From positions 248,001-312,000 of the forward strand of contig QJPP01000860.1 of NCBI GenBank assembly GCA_003996215.1: a DNA stretch of 64,000 bases, written 5' to 3'. The DNA is from Jaltomata sinuosa (Eukaryota > Streptophyta > Magnoliopsida > Solanales > Solanaceae). The first letter of the stretch is position 1. Each line of letters starts with the position of its first letter. The position numbers and the translations under genes are program-made. The notes under the pieces were generated by a model that ran no database searches, was not told the origin of the DNA, and saw only the letters and a program-made list of their open reading frames with translations. Shown in pieces: positions 43,291-54,975 of this stretch.

Positions 43291-44391
43291 GAGAATTAGC
43301 TAGAGATGTTCATCGGCTTGCTCTCCTAGGAGTTTTACATATGGACACGATAGATGGTGGTGTGATAGTTCAAAATAGGTCAGAATCTTCATTGGTAGCT
43401 GAGGTTAAGGAGAAACAGGATAGTGATCCCATATTACTTCAGCTAAAGGGTGCAGTTCATCAGCAGAGAGTTGAGGTTTTCTCCCATGGGGGAGATGGTA
43501 TACTTCATTATCATCTCAGATAGAGGTCCTCAGTTTACCTCTCATTTCTGGAGATTGTTTCAGAAAGGTCTTGGTACTCAGGTGAATCTTAGCACAACAT
43601 TTCACCCATAGACAGATGGTCTAGCTGAGCGTTCCATTCATACCATAGAAGACATGTTGAGGACTTGTGTGATCAATTTCAAGAGTAGTTGGAATGATCA
43701 CCTACCTCTCATAGAGTTTGCCTATAATAACAGCTTGTATTCAAGCATTAAAATGGCCCCATATGAGGCCCTATATGGGCGTAGATGTAGGTCACTTGTT
43801 GGTTGGTTCAAAGTAGGTGAAGCAGCTTTTTATTGGACCGAATTCGGTACATGAAGCTATGGGAAAAGTTCAGCTCATCAGAGATAGGCTAAAAATAGCT
43901 CAGAATCGTCAAAAGTCCTATGCAGATGTAAAGAGAAGAGACTTAGAGTTTGAAATTGATGATTGGGTTTTCCTGAAAGTGTCACCTATGAAGGAAGTGA
44001 TGAGATTTGGCAAGAAAGGGAAGATCAGCCCTAGGTATGTAGGTCCTTACAGAATCTTGAAAAGGGTTGGTAATGTGGCTTATGAGTTTGATTTGCCAGC
44101 AGAACTAGCAGTGGTTCATCCTGTCTTTCACATTTCTTTGTTGAAGAAGTGTGTGGGCGATCTGACTTCGATAGTACCCTTAGAGAGTGTGGCTGTGAAG
44201 GATAGCCTCACCTATGAGGAGGTTACAATTTAGATCGTTGACCGTCAGGTTCATAGGTTGAGGAATAAGGAAGTCGCTTTAGTTAAAGTTTTGTAGAGCA
44301 ATCAGTCCGTAGAGGGAGCTACATGGGAAGCAGAAGCAGCAATGATGTCCAAGTACCCTTACCTCTTTCCCTTCAAGTTAGTTTCAGCTTG
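43291..44391 (+). pseudogene. TE-9 integrase with internal deletion
   Basis: The spacer after RNase H runs to GGDGILHY at about 43505 and jumps straight to IISDRGPQFTSHFW at 43507-43548, which holds the second core Asp. The zinc-binding HHCC region and the first core Asp, normally between these points, are missing. Downstream is well kept: KGLGTQVNLSTTFHP, stop at 43609, TDGLAERSIHTIEDMLRTC, PLIEFAYNNS, PYEALYGRRCRSLVGWF, then in another frame RLKIAQNRQKSYADVKRRDLEFEIDDWVFLKVSPMKEVMRFG, SPRYVGPYRILKRVG and VVHPVFHISLLKKCVGD. Stops at 44231 and 44294. Ends at about 44391. Confidence 0.93.
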
Positions 44392-44603
44392 AGGTAATAC
44401 TTCCTCTCTAGTCTCTTGGTTTACTCTTGTGTAATTCATCCTCAGTACATTGTTCCATCAGTTATCCTTCCATTTCAGCATACTTGCATGTTCATAGAAC
44501 TCAGTTTGGTCATATGTAAGTTTCTAGTTCTCAGTTAGTAGGGATTGCAGCTCCTTCCCTCCAAACTCAGCTTGTTCAGCCTTAATTCGAGGATGAATGA
44601 TCC

Positions 44604-44617
44604 CAAGGGGGAGATAT
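44604..44617 (+). promoter_or_regulatory. Polypurine tract (TE-9)
   Basis: AAGGGGGAGATAT immediately before the 3' LTR TG; the same tract as in TE-7. Confidence 0.9.
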
Positions 44618-46725
44618 TGTAACACCCCAGAACATCCAATCCCAGACTTAGCCCTGAAAAAAATCAGAAGAAAATAAAATTTGAACTATCATCCAGAATC
44701 ACGACTCAGTTCCACGACCCGTGGAAGCTTCCACAAGCCATGGGCTGGACCCGTGGAACCAGATCAGAAGATTGAATATTTTTTCTAAGAACCACGATTG
44801 GGTTCTACGACCCGTGGAAGGATCCACGAGATGTGAACCCAAGTCATGGGAGTAAATTCTAGTAGCCCAATTTTAAGTCCCCAGGGTTCATGAGTGAGAT
44901 CCACGGCCCGTGGAAGTTTCCACGAGTATGAACCCAACTCGTGGAACCCGTCTTCTGAGACTATGAAATTTCAGTACAAGAACCACGAGTGGGTTCCACG
45001 ACCCATGAAAGTTTCCATATGTTGTGAACCCAACTCGTAGGATTCATTCTAGTAGCTCAACTTTCAGGACCAAGAAACCACGACTGGGTTCCAAGAGCCG
45101 TAGAACTCATCCGTGATCCCTGAGTCGCGAATTTAAGCAGTTTTTCTAATTATTTTCCAGGGGCATTCCAGATATTTCCTACCTAATATAATGCCTAAGC
45201 TACGATGTTTTGGCCACTCTAAGCCTTCTTTATTAGTCCAAAAGCTACGTAAAACCTTCATTTTAAAAAATTCATCAGATTTAGAGAGAATAGAAACAAA
45301 AGAGGCAATAGTTTTTTCTCAAGAACAAGCAGAGGCCTTCATCAAGTTCAGCCCAAAAAATCCAAGGATTTCTCCGTGGATTTCTTCACCAGGTATGTGG
45401 GATTTCACTAGTGGGTTCCTTTCACCCATTAGGTCCCTAGATTCCAGTCAGCCTTCAGTTTTCTCCATGAATGTTTCAGACCTAGGGTTCCTAAATCTTA
45501 GGGGATTATTGTAATTAAATTCTTACAGCTTTTGAGGTATTGCTTACATGTTTCTTGGGGAATTAGTATTGTTTCATGAATAATGCTCACAAACCTTAGC
45601 CTGTAGAAATTCCAGTATTTTCATGAATTTAGCTTGCTAGGAAGATCAATTATATGTTTATGCTTTAGAAATTGAATGTCATATCCTTCAGCCTATGTAT
45701 GTTGCATTCTCAGTCATTTATCAGTGTTTTGAACTATCCTTTATTTCAAAACATTATTTCTTATATTAAGTGGGAGTAGACATAGTACCAAGCGGACGAG
45801 GGGGTGAAGGTTTGGCTGTCAGCGTAGGCTAAGACCTTTAGAAGTAGTCCCCAAGTCCCAAAACTACGGCGCCACCGTAGGTGTAAAAGAGTCAGCTGTC
45901 AGACTAGGCTGCACCTCCTTGCCTCTTGTGGACATCAGTAATGGATCCATTTCAGACTTGTTTGTACCCTTGGCAAGGTATGAACACCCTTCCATCCAGG
46001 GTTACAGGTTGGCCCCATAGTTAGCTCAACTTGGGGTATGTCGGTTAGTAGTGTCTCTCACATTCAGATTCATGTGCATTGACCTTGTATCCAGTGTATA
46101 TGTTCAGTATTCAGTTCAGCATGTTATTTCATGATTTATACATGGTCATTGCATTCAGTTAAGCTTTCAGTTATATTGCAGTATATCTATTTTCATTTTC
46201 AGTCCTATACTGTCCAGCTTTGTATGTATCCTGCATGCTCAGTACATTCAAAGTACCGACGCATACTTTTGTGCTACATCATTTTATGATGTAGGTTCAG
46301 GCACTCAGTATACAGACCGCACTTAGTTCGACTTCCGTTATGTACCTAGCAGCTCAGTGCTGAGTCCTCATTAGTTCGAGGAAGATAGACATGCTTCATA
46401 TCAATATTTACTTTTATTTTCAGATTTACTAGAGTTAGCTGGGGGCATGTCCCAGCAACTCCTATTCAGTTAGAAGGCTTTCCTACATAGACTAGATTCA
46501 GCAGTTTTTAGTGTTGTCACTCAGTCAGCACTAAACTATTTTTATATTATACTTATTCAGATTTTTGGGCTCTTTTCCCGTATTGAGATATTGAATTGTT
46601 CAGCTTCCACACAATGCTTGCGTAATTTGATTTTCATATAGATATGTCATGCCATGGGTTGGATTGGAGTCACTTATGAAACTGAGCACCGTGTTTCGTC
46701 CAGTGGGTAGCATCGGGGCATGACA
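44618..46725 (+). repeat. TE-9 3' LTR (2108 bp)
   Basis: Pairs with 37891-39997 along its full length. Word block at about 44695-45130, donor-like AG|GTATGTGG at 45391, 17-nt hairpin at 45864-45880 with a 6-bp stem (CTACGG/CCGTAG), and second hairpin at 46274-46294 with a perfect 8-bp stem. A 107-codon open frame at 45191-45514 overlaps the leader exon and looks like chance. Confidence 0.95.
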
Positions 46726-46730
46726 TTGTT

Positions 46731-46794
46731 TGACACCTATCATCTCTAATGGCTCAAAAGTAAAATATAGGCTAAAAGCCTAAGTTTGGCCGAG
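46731..46794. other. Short target-side remnant right of TE-9
   Basis: About 64 bases between the target duplication and recognisable TE-10 LTR sequence. It belongs with the island at 37381-37885. Confidence 0.4.
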
Positions 46795-47167
46795 GCCATC
46801 TTCTCTATATATTGACCGAAGTCAAACTTCCAAGTTCAACTAGCTATAAAACACAAAGCGCAAGAAAAATCTAAACCGAAAGCTCCCAGACCCCGACCAA
46901 AGGTCCATCTAGACTAAAATCTATGCTCTGGAGCTAGCGAAATTATCGGAATTTGATTCTGAGCACATTCACCAAGAATGTTGACCAAAGTCAATGATAT
47001 CCTAAGTTTAACCTCTAAAATAGGGAAACAACCATAAAGACCAAATGAATAACCAGGGCACCGAACCACTAGCCCCAGCAAGTAATAAATGACTTGGGGC
47101 CGCTACAAGCAAACTCTAACAATATAAGAAAATCGTAAATGCGAGAATGACCGAAAGGGTCATTACA
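46795..47167 (-). repeat. TE-10 3' LTR, first 370 bp only
   Basis: On the minus strand it starts TGTAATGACC at 47167, after AGTAGTGGATGA, and reads GTAGCGGCCCCAAGTC, TCAGAATCAAATTCCGAT, GAAGATGGCCTCGG, matching the TE-6 LTR at 20020-20400. It breaks off at about 46795. TE-6 and TE-10 therefore belong to one family. Confidence 0.85.
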
Positions 47168-47229
47168 TCATCCACTACTAAAAAGGACTTTCGTCACTCA
47201 AAAGTCAAGAACAAGGGAGTACCTAAAGG

Positions 47230-48600
47230 CTCAAACAACTATGGATACTGAGCCTGCATCTCTCCCGCAGTCTCCCAAGTAGCCTTCTTGAATGGATGGT
47301 GCTTCCACTAAATCTTAACTACCAGAATCTCTCTAGACCTCAATCTCCTAAAATCTCTAGCTAGAATAGCAACCTACTTCTCAACAAAGTCCAAAGTCTC
47401 ATCCAACTGTACGGACTCCTACTGCAACACATCTAACTTATCTAGGACATACTTCCTCAACATCGATTCATGGAATACTAGATGTATAACTGAAAACATC
47501 AGAGGCAAAGCTGACCGATAGGCAACATCACCAACTCTCTGAAGGATCTCCAACGGCCCAATATACCTAGGGCAAAGCCTTCCCTACCTACCAAATCTCA
47601 TCACACTCTTCATGGGCGATACATAGAGAAATAACAAGTCACTAACACTGAACTCTAAGGCATGAAGTCTATGATATGCGTAGCTCTTCTGCCTACTTTG
47701 GGTTGCCTTAAGTTTGCCCTAAATCACCCAAACTCGGTCTAAGGAATCATGAAGCAAGTCTGTACTCTTCGAATTAGACTCCAAACCATCAAACCAACCT
47801 ACTGGCGATCTGCAATGCGTACCATATAATGCCTCAAAAGTTGCCATGCCAATGCTCAAATGATAATTGTTAATATAGGAAAACTCTTCCAAAGATAAAT
47901 ATTGATCCCAAGAACCTCCAAAGTCAAGAGAACAACCCTGTAACATGTCCTCCAGGACCTGAATAGTCCTTTTGGAGTGGCCATCTATATGAGGGTGAAA
48001 TGCATGGCTAAGTTGAACCTCTTTACCCAACTCTCACAGAATAGTCCTTCAAAACTAAGATATGAATTGAGTGTTTTGGTCTAAAATGATAGAATATGGG
48101 ACCCCATACAAATGAACAATCTCACGAAGGTAAATCTGAGACAACCTCTCTGCACAATAGGAAGAATGGACTTTCATGAAGTGCGCTGACTTAGTCATCC
48201 TATGAACAATCACCCAAATGGAGTCAAACTCTTGAGAAGTGTGTGGAAATCAAACAATCAAGTCCATAGTAATCACATCCCACTTCCACTCAGGAATGGG
48301 AAGTTGCTGCATCAATCCACCAGGTCTCACGTGCTCGAATTTAACGTGCTGACAGTTCAAGCATCGAGATACGAACTCCGTTATATCCCTCTTCATACCA
48401 CTCCACTAGTAAAGCTTCCTCAAATCTCTATACATCTTCACTGCACCAAGATGAATGGAATATCTAGTACAATGTGTTTCAGGGAGAATCAATTGAATCA
48501 AATCCCCTACTAGGAACACAAAGATGACTATGAAACCTCTGAACACCATCAGAATCTAAAGTAGTCCTGCTAGCCTCACCTCAAACCTCATGATCACGAA
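47230..48600 (-). pseudogene. TE-10 integrase, decayed
   Basis: Minus strand. Right to left: SGMKRDITEFVSRCLNCQHVKFEHV near 48380, PIPEWKWD-ITMDLIV near 48290 with the first Asp, DSIWVIVHRMTKSAHFMKV near 48200, LREIVHLYGVPYSIIL near 48100, an open frame 48030-47719 with GKEVQLSHAFHPHIDGHSKRTIQVLEDML, ATFEALYGTHCRSPVGWFDGLE and LLHDSLDRVWVI, then SVSPMKSVMRFGR-GKA near 47600 and HVSMLRKY near 47460. Frequent stops. It ends about 60 bases before its LTR. Confidence 0.88.
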
Positions 48601-48699
48601 TGTCACATAACCATTGGTCCTCAAACTGACGACTTTGAATCTAATCAGCCAAAGAAGAATGGACCTCAACACTGGGAAGAACTCTACTAGAATCTAACA

Positions 48700-49240
48700 A
48701 GTCAAGCCTAACCAATTGGTTAGCCAAGGACTGGATGTCCAAGGAAAATGGCTGCTCTTAAATTGAAAGTGAAGCTAGGTTGGCCATACTTACTATCTTT
48801 CGAATCAAGGCATCCGCTACCATGTTTGCCTTGCCCGGATCATATACAATAGTAAAGTCATAGTCCTTCAGTAACTCAATCCACCTCTTTTTCCTAGAGT
48901 TCATCTTTTGATGATTCATGATATACTGAAGACTACAATGATCAATTAAGATCTCACAGTGAACCCCATATAAGTAGTGCCTCTAAATCTTAAGCATGAA
49001 GACTACTGCCACTAACTCCAATTCATGAGCGGGGTATTTATGCTCATAAACCTTTAGCTGTCTCGATGCATAAGCTATCACACGACCCTTCTATATCAAT
49101 AAAGAACCAATACCAACCACATAAACATCACAATGCACTGAGAAGCCAGACCCTCTATTGGCAATGTCAACACTGAAGCTGAAGTCAATAAGGCCTTAAG
49201 CCTCTAAATATTATCCTTGCACAGATCCGACCATTGAAAT
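48700..49240 (-). pseudogene. TE-10 RNase H, decayed
   Basis: Minus strand: HCDVYVVGIGSLL, then GRVIAYASRQLKVYEHKYPAHELELVAVVFMLKI near 49010-49090, YGVHCEILIDHCSLQYI near 48930-48970, RWIELLKDYDFTIVYDPGKANMVADALIRKIV near 48790-48880. The Asp of THDLEL is replaced (AHELEL) while the catalytic Glu position is kept. Confidence 0.85.
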
Positions 49241-50100
49241 GGAACATCCTTTCTATTCATCCTAGTCAAAGGTGCTGCTGTGAACAAAAAAACTCGACAA
49301 ACCTCCTGTAGTGCCTTGCTAACCCAATAAAACTGCAAACCTCGGTAGGAGTAGTAAGTCTTGGCCAAGCATGAATAGCTAAAATCTTCTCTAGGTCCAC
49401 TCTACTCCATCCTTAGACACCACGTGTCCTATGAATGCTATTGACTCAAGCCAAAACATGAATTTTGAGAAATTGGCATAAAGCTGATGATCTCTCAAAG
49501 TCTGGGGTATAATCCTCTAGTGCTGCTCATGATCCTCCTCACTGTGCGAGTATATCAATATGTCGTCGATGAAAACTATCATAAATGAGTCCAAATACGG
49601 TCTGAGCACCCTATGCATCAAGTCCATGAATGTTGTGGGGGCATTAGTCAACCAAAAAGACATCACCAGGAACTATAGTGTCTATAACGTATCCTAAATG
49701 TTGTTTTAGGGATGTCCTCCGCCTTAATCCTCAACTAATGGTAGCCTAACCTCAAGTCTATCTTCAAAAACATGGTTGAACCCTTAAGGTGATCACACAA
49801 ATCATCTATACGTCGCAGCCGATACCTATTCTTCATAGTTACCCTATTTAACTATCGATAATCAATACACATTTACATAGACACATCTTTCTTCTTCACA
49901 AACAAAATAGGAGCACCGCAAGGTGACATATTAGGCCTAATAATACCTCTAGATAACAAGTCCTGGAGCTGATCCTTAATCTCTCTCAACTCAGTTGGAT
50001 CGATACGATATGGAGTAATAGAAATGGGCCTAGTGCCCGACTCCAACTCAATAGCAAAGTTAAGAAGTGTCGGTTCTAGAATCTCATCCATATGCTAGAT
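49241..50100 (-). pseudogene. TE-10 reverse transcriptase
   Basis: Minus strand. An open frame at 50091-49873 gives MDEILEPTLLNFAIELESGTRPISITPYRI, PTELREIKDQLQDLLSRGIIRPNMSPCGAPILFVKKKD. Beyond a stop: NRYRLRRIDDLCDHLKG, LKIDLRLGYH, RIKAEDIPKTTFRIRYRHY. FIDDILIYS is intact near 49550-49580. LYANFSKFMFWLESIAFIGHVVS follows. Several frame changes and stops. Confidence 0.87.
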
Positions 50101-50499
50101 AAGCTAAACATCAACAAGAAATCAACTTCCTAGCATGAAGACAAGAAATGATCCCAAATGGTGCGCGGCTAACAGAACCCTGCCACACAACCAGGGATCC
50201 TCCGGGCACGGCTATAGTAATGGTCTTGGCATAACAATCCAAAACCGCATGATGAGGGGATAACCAGTCCATGCCCAGGATCACATCAAAATCTAACATA
50301 TCTAAAATCATCAGGTCACCCCAAGTCTCCAAATCACCAACAACAATCATACATGATCTCACAACACAATACACTACTAAAGAATAACCTACTAGGGTAG
50401 AAACAAATACATGAATAGATAATGACTCACTAGCCAACCCCAAACAATGAACATAGTAGGTAGAAACGTATGAACACATAGATTCAAGATCAAACAAAG
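50101..50499 (-). pseudogene. TE-10 protease, cut by TE-11 insertion
   Basis: Open frame 50497-50111: TLFDLESMCSYVSTYYVHCLG, then SIHVFVSTLVGYSLVVYCVVRSC, WGDLMILDMLDFDVILGMDWLSPHHAVLDCYAK. The catalytic D-S/T-G triplet of the usual TLFDSGAxxSF pattern is altered to DLES, so it would be inactive. The frame begins abruptly at 50499, beside the TE-11 LTR; upstream gag lies beyond the window. Confidence 0.85.
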
Positions 50500-52954
50500 T
50501 GTCACGCCTAAAATCAGAGGGACAGACAAGAATTGTATGCCCATCTGTTATGAGTAATCTATGACATATACCAAGTCACAAACCAATAATGAGCGGAAAA
50601 CTAACATATGGTGCATATATATATCATAGAGTCATTTGAACAAAAACTGTACAATGTGACACTAGATAATGTCTACAAAGCCTCTAAAGACTACAACATG
50701 CTATACTACTAATAACTAGTCAGGACAGGCCTGATGTACCCAACTAGAGATCTATACATATACTAGCTCCAGATGGATATGAATCTCACCAAAACATCAT
50801 CTGACGGTAGCAAAAGAACCTAATGCAAGTGTCTTCTCCCCTGTGAACCTGACCTTGTATTTATAAGAAAATACAGTGCCCCGAACGTAAAGACATGAGT
50901 ACATATACAACATGTACTGGTATGTAAAGTAGATATAATAACAAGTAGACAAGTATGGAAGATCGTCTGAATCAAATGTCAAAATGAAATAATTATGACC
51001 ATACAAGTAATAGACGTATGATATGAAAGTGTTACCTATGCACCAACCTTACTAGTTCTTCATGTAAAATTCAAAGAAGCATTCATTATAATATAACGCC
51101 TAAGGCTTGCCTAAGTGACGTACTTACACTATAGTTAATACAAATGATCATGTGATGGACAACCGAAGGCGATCCAAGTCACGTGTAAAGCATATGTTGC
51201 TCAAGTATGTATCTCTATGGTTTTATACATATAACTGTAATCGTGGTCTGGTACGAGGTACGCTATTTGAGGTATCACTATAAGGGTATGCCCACAGGCG
51301 ACATATTCCATGTATTGGCTCAAGTCAGGGAAACTAGTGCATGGAGTTTCAGCTGACTCCAAATACTAATAATGCCATAAGGGTGGGTGCGCCATAATGT
51401 TTGGGCTCGCTATAAGGGTCTGGTCTCAATCATGTGCTCAGAATAGAGTCGCGCCGGGTGTGCCAAGTAGAACCTATGAATACCCTACCGTTGCTAACTT
51501 TTATCAAGTAATAACCTTAAAGGCCCATGATATGTGATTACGATAACAATTATTCAACAATTCAAGTGATATCTCTATATGACACCTAACTGACCGAATA
51601 TAATATCACTATCCAAATACCAGTTCTTGCTTTAAATTATGGCTATATCAAATATGTTGTCACATAAGCTAATGTAATTATGCTATGGCCATTTATTTTA
51701 TTTATAATATGTGACACATTTATAAGACCACATCATGTGAATTCTAAGAATTTCAAGTAAAGACACTTACGGTCATGTAAAATATTAAGAAAGTTGACGC
51801 GAAGGGAGCAATAAGAGTACATATAAACTTTAATGGTTAAACAAGGGAATGACATATGAAACAACTAAAAATCTTGTTTTCGTTTTTCATGTTGGCTATT
51901 TGACCTTTATAAAGGGAACTTTTAACGTAGGGTGGTGCCTTACGGCGAAGGAAGTTTTAGCTTTACATACCTTATATGCTTCTCAAGCTAATAGTAGTAC
52001 CGCAAAATTCCAAAAATTCAACACACCTCGGTGTAGTCCTTATGCAACCAACCCAATCAACTATATACACAAAACATATATATATTCTTCAATAACTCAT
52101 AGGTTCACCTAACAATTTATTCCAATATTTTCTACTTATGCCGAAGATTGATCAAATTACTTAATCATAGTTTGGAGTGAATTCTTATTCTCCAACTTAT
52201 AAAACTCAATAATAAATCATTCAATTAGTAGGAATTCCCAAAAATCCCATCTTATTTATCTTTTCCCCTCCTTTAAAAACCCCAATAATCGAGACCCACT
52301 TTAAGGACTAATAAAAATAAAAATTAAATATTCTCAAATACCTATTCATAATCATACACATGAGTAAGGTAAAGAATTAACCTCTTAAGACTCAAATCCC
52401 AACTTTAGCTCATAAAAATACCTTGAATCTATCACAAAATTCTCTTTAATTTATGCTTCTTGAAGGTGTGGGTATACTTTCCCCTTTCACCTCTCCTCCT
52501 TGCTCCAAATTTTCTCTTCAATTCATTGAAAGAAGAAAGGGGAAACACAGAAGTGAGTACTAGCACTAGTACTGCACGTTACTGCTGCTCTTAAGAGCTT
52601 TCACCAAATGAAATTAGTTTGCCCTTTTTTTGTTCTTTTCTAAAGAACAATAGTACTATTGTACGTTGCTTTCCAGCAACTTAACATGCCCCTTTGCTAA
52701 CTCCCTTTCTCAACTCTTTCCTTTTTTTTAAAATTCATTAAGGAATTGGGACCCACTTGCCACATAGGAAAAGTTAAATAAAATTTACTCAATTTCTTTA
52801 TTCCACTAGCAACAATTATAATAATTGTATACACCACAATTATATATTCACACTATCATTATCCCAAAAATATGTCCACGTAACTCTTCATTGATTACGC
52901 GTTAAGCTCGTTTAAAGTGTTAACTTGTATTTGAAATTTCTCGAGGCCCTACAA
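50500..52954 (-). repeat. TE-11 3' LTR (2455 bp)
   Basis: On the minus strand it begins TGTAGGGCCTCGAG at 52954 and ends TTTAGGCGTGACA at 50500. The possible target-duplication copy on this side is CAAAG at 50495-50499; the other copy is outside the window. It is AT-rich, without an obvious CG-rich word block; inverted words TTCTTTAGAA and GTTGCTTTCCAGCAAC lie at 52630-52680. Confidence 0.85.
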
Positions 52955-52967
52955 TCTCTCCCACTTA
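52955..52967 (-). promoter_or_regulatory. Polypurine tract (TE-11)
   Basis: AAGTGGGAGAGAT on the minus strand, next to the LTR start; a variant of the AAGGGGGAGATAT of TE-7 and TE-9. Confidence 0.8.
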
Positions 52968-53440
52968 AGATCATTCATCCTTGAATGATGCTTATAACTT
53001 ACTTTGAGTGCCATAACTATCCAAGACACTTGTGAGACCACCAAAACATCATCCACTTCACCTTTTTTTTTCCATAAGGCCTTAAAATTTGCCTAACTCT
53101 AAAAAAATTTAGAAATTTTTGCAGAGTTTTCTTTGTAAATTGGCCTATCGGGAACCTGTCAGCAAGCCATAATACATACAACTACTATTCATAGAGCATC
53201 ACAACAGGTACAATACTCAACATATACTACACGAGGCTCTGTTCGGCCTTAGACTCAAATAATAGTTATAACCAATACTGTAACCTACCTTATACTCTGC
53301 ATCTGGAAGCTGCACCCTTGCAAGTATCTGGAATCATAAGCGTACATCTAACACCTAAATGTATCATGAGAAAGTTAGATAACAACGAAACAAATAAAAT
53401 AGAGACTATCAATCATATAAAAGAAACAAATAGTTTAAGA
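52968..53440 (-). other. TE-11 3' untranslated spacer
   Basis: Between the end of pol and the polypurine tract. AGGATGAATGATC near 52975 on the minus strand is common to the pre-PPT region of the other elements. No gene seen. Confidence 0.6.
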
Positions 53441-54780
53441 ACCTTCTAATGGTTCTTGAAATAAGTATGGATATTTGGCTTTAATATCAGCTTTCGCTTC
53501 CATGTTCCTTCTTTTACGTTCTGGTTCCTCCAAAGTACTTTAACTGAAGCTATGTCTTTAGTTCTTAACTTCCTAACTTGTCAGTCTAATATAGCCGTAG
53601 CAACTTCATCATATTATAAGTTTCCCCCAAGCTCGATATCCTTTGTAGGGATGACATGTGAAGGTTCTCCTAAACATTTGCGCAACATAGACACATGGAA
53701 CACCGAATGCACTGCAGCTATCTCTGGAGGTAATTCAACCTCATAAGCTACCTGGCAAATTTTGCGTATAACCCTATAAGGTCCAATATACTTGGGACTC
53801 AGCTTACCCTTTTCCCTGAATCGCATAACACCTTTTGTAGGTGACACCTTCACGAATACCAAATCATCAATATAAAACTCCAAATTCCTATCTCGCATAT
53901 CTGTATATGATTTTTGTTGACTCTGAGAAGTCTTCAACCGCTCTTGTATCAACTTGACCTTTTCAATGGCTTGATAGACTAGATCTAGTATTAATATTTG
54001 TGCTTCACCAACTTTGAACCAACCAATAGGCGATCTGCATTGTCTCCCATACAGAGCTTCGAATGAAGCCATGCCAATGCTGAAGTGATAGCTATTATTA
54101 TAGGCAAACTATATTAAGAGAAAATTATCATCCCAGTTACCTTTAAAGTCCAGCGCACATGCTCTTAACATATCCTTGAGCATCTGAATTTTGCGCTCGG
54201 CTTAGCCATCTATTTGTGGATGAAATACAGTGCTAAGATTTACCTTTGTGCCTAAGCCTCTTTGGAACGATCTCCAAAAATGAGCTGTATATTGGGCACC
54301 TCTATCTGAAATAATGGAAACTGGGGTCCCATGTAGGCGAACAATCTCCTTTATATAAAGCTTAGCATAATCTTCAGTTGTGCTAATGGACTTAACAGGT
54401 AAGAAATGAGATGATTTTTTCAACCGTTCAATTATTACCCAAATGGAGTCATATCTTCGAAAAGAACAGGGCAAACCTGTGATGAAATCCATATTAATAG
54501 CCTCCTATTTCCATACAAGAATACTTATGGTCTAAGCTAGGTCACTAGGCCTTTGATGCTCTGCTTTCACTTGCTGGAAATTGGAGCACTGTGCTACATA
54601 TTCTTCTATATCTAACTTTATATTATTCCACCAGTAGACCTCTTTAAGGTTATGATACATCTTTGTAGAGTCGGGATGGATTGAATAACGAAAACAATGT
54701 TCCTCAGCCATAATCTGTTGTCTCAGGCCATCTACATCAGGTACACATAGTCTACCTTGACATCTTAAAGTGCCATTGCT
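53441..54780 (-). pseudogene. TE-11 integrase, mostly open
   Basis: The least damaged integrase here. Minus strand: zinc-finger region near 54560-54710 (YHNLKEVYWWNNIKLDIEEYVAQCSNFQQVKAEHQR, with one Cys replaced), then open 54492-54202: MDFITGLPCSFRRYDSIWVI, LHGTPVSIISDRGAQYTAHFWRSFQRGLGTKVNLSTVFHPQIDG with the first two core Asp. After a stop, open 54072-53614: MASFEALYGRQCRSPIGWFKVGE, SYTDMRDRNLEFYIDDLVFVKVSPTKGVMRF, LSPKYIGPYRVI, VHSVFHVSMLRKCLG. The end (KLRTKDIASVKVLWRNQ) is near 53530. Confidence 0.92.
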
Positions 54781-54975
54781 TGCTAGCTCAAATGTTGTAA
54801 CCCGATGCTGTTGAATCCCTTCTTTGTATTAGAGCAATAAGAGATCGTCATACTGCTTTTCTTTCACCAATGCCTCTAAGGATGACTCTGTCGTATTCAA
54901 TACTACAACACTACCATCTTTGGAGTCCGTGAGTTGAACTCTTAGGCTGTCTAATTTATTCACATCTCTGGCCAC

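Larger units (their letters stand above)
37891..46725 (+). mobile_element. TE-9, structurally complete Ty3/gypsy element (8835 bp)
   Basis: Begins TGTAACAACC at 37891 and ends CATGACA at 46725, flanked by TTGTT at 37886-37890 and 46726-46730, a perfect 5-bp target duplication. LTRs of 2107 and 2108 bp, an exact tRNA-Met primer site, a polypurine tract and gag-protease-RT-RNase H-integrase in order are all present. It is not functional: many in-frame stops, a frame change between protease and RT, a damaged zinc knuckle and a deletion removing half of integrase. In the first 115 bases the two LTRs differ at about 11 positions, so the insertion is old. Confidence 0.96.

Noticed and set aside
45191..45514. 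107-codon ORF in the TE-9 3' LTR
   Set aside because: The other TE-9 LTR does not keep the frame, and the ORF overlaps the predicted leader exon. Chance.
37891..46725. An active, protein-complete retrotransposon
   Set aside because: Ends and target duplication are perfect, but integrase is half deleted, stops are frequent, and the LTRs have diverged.
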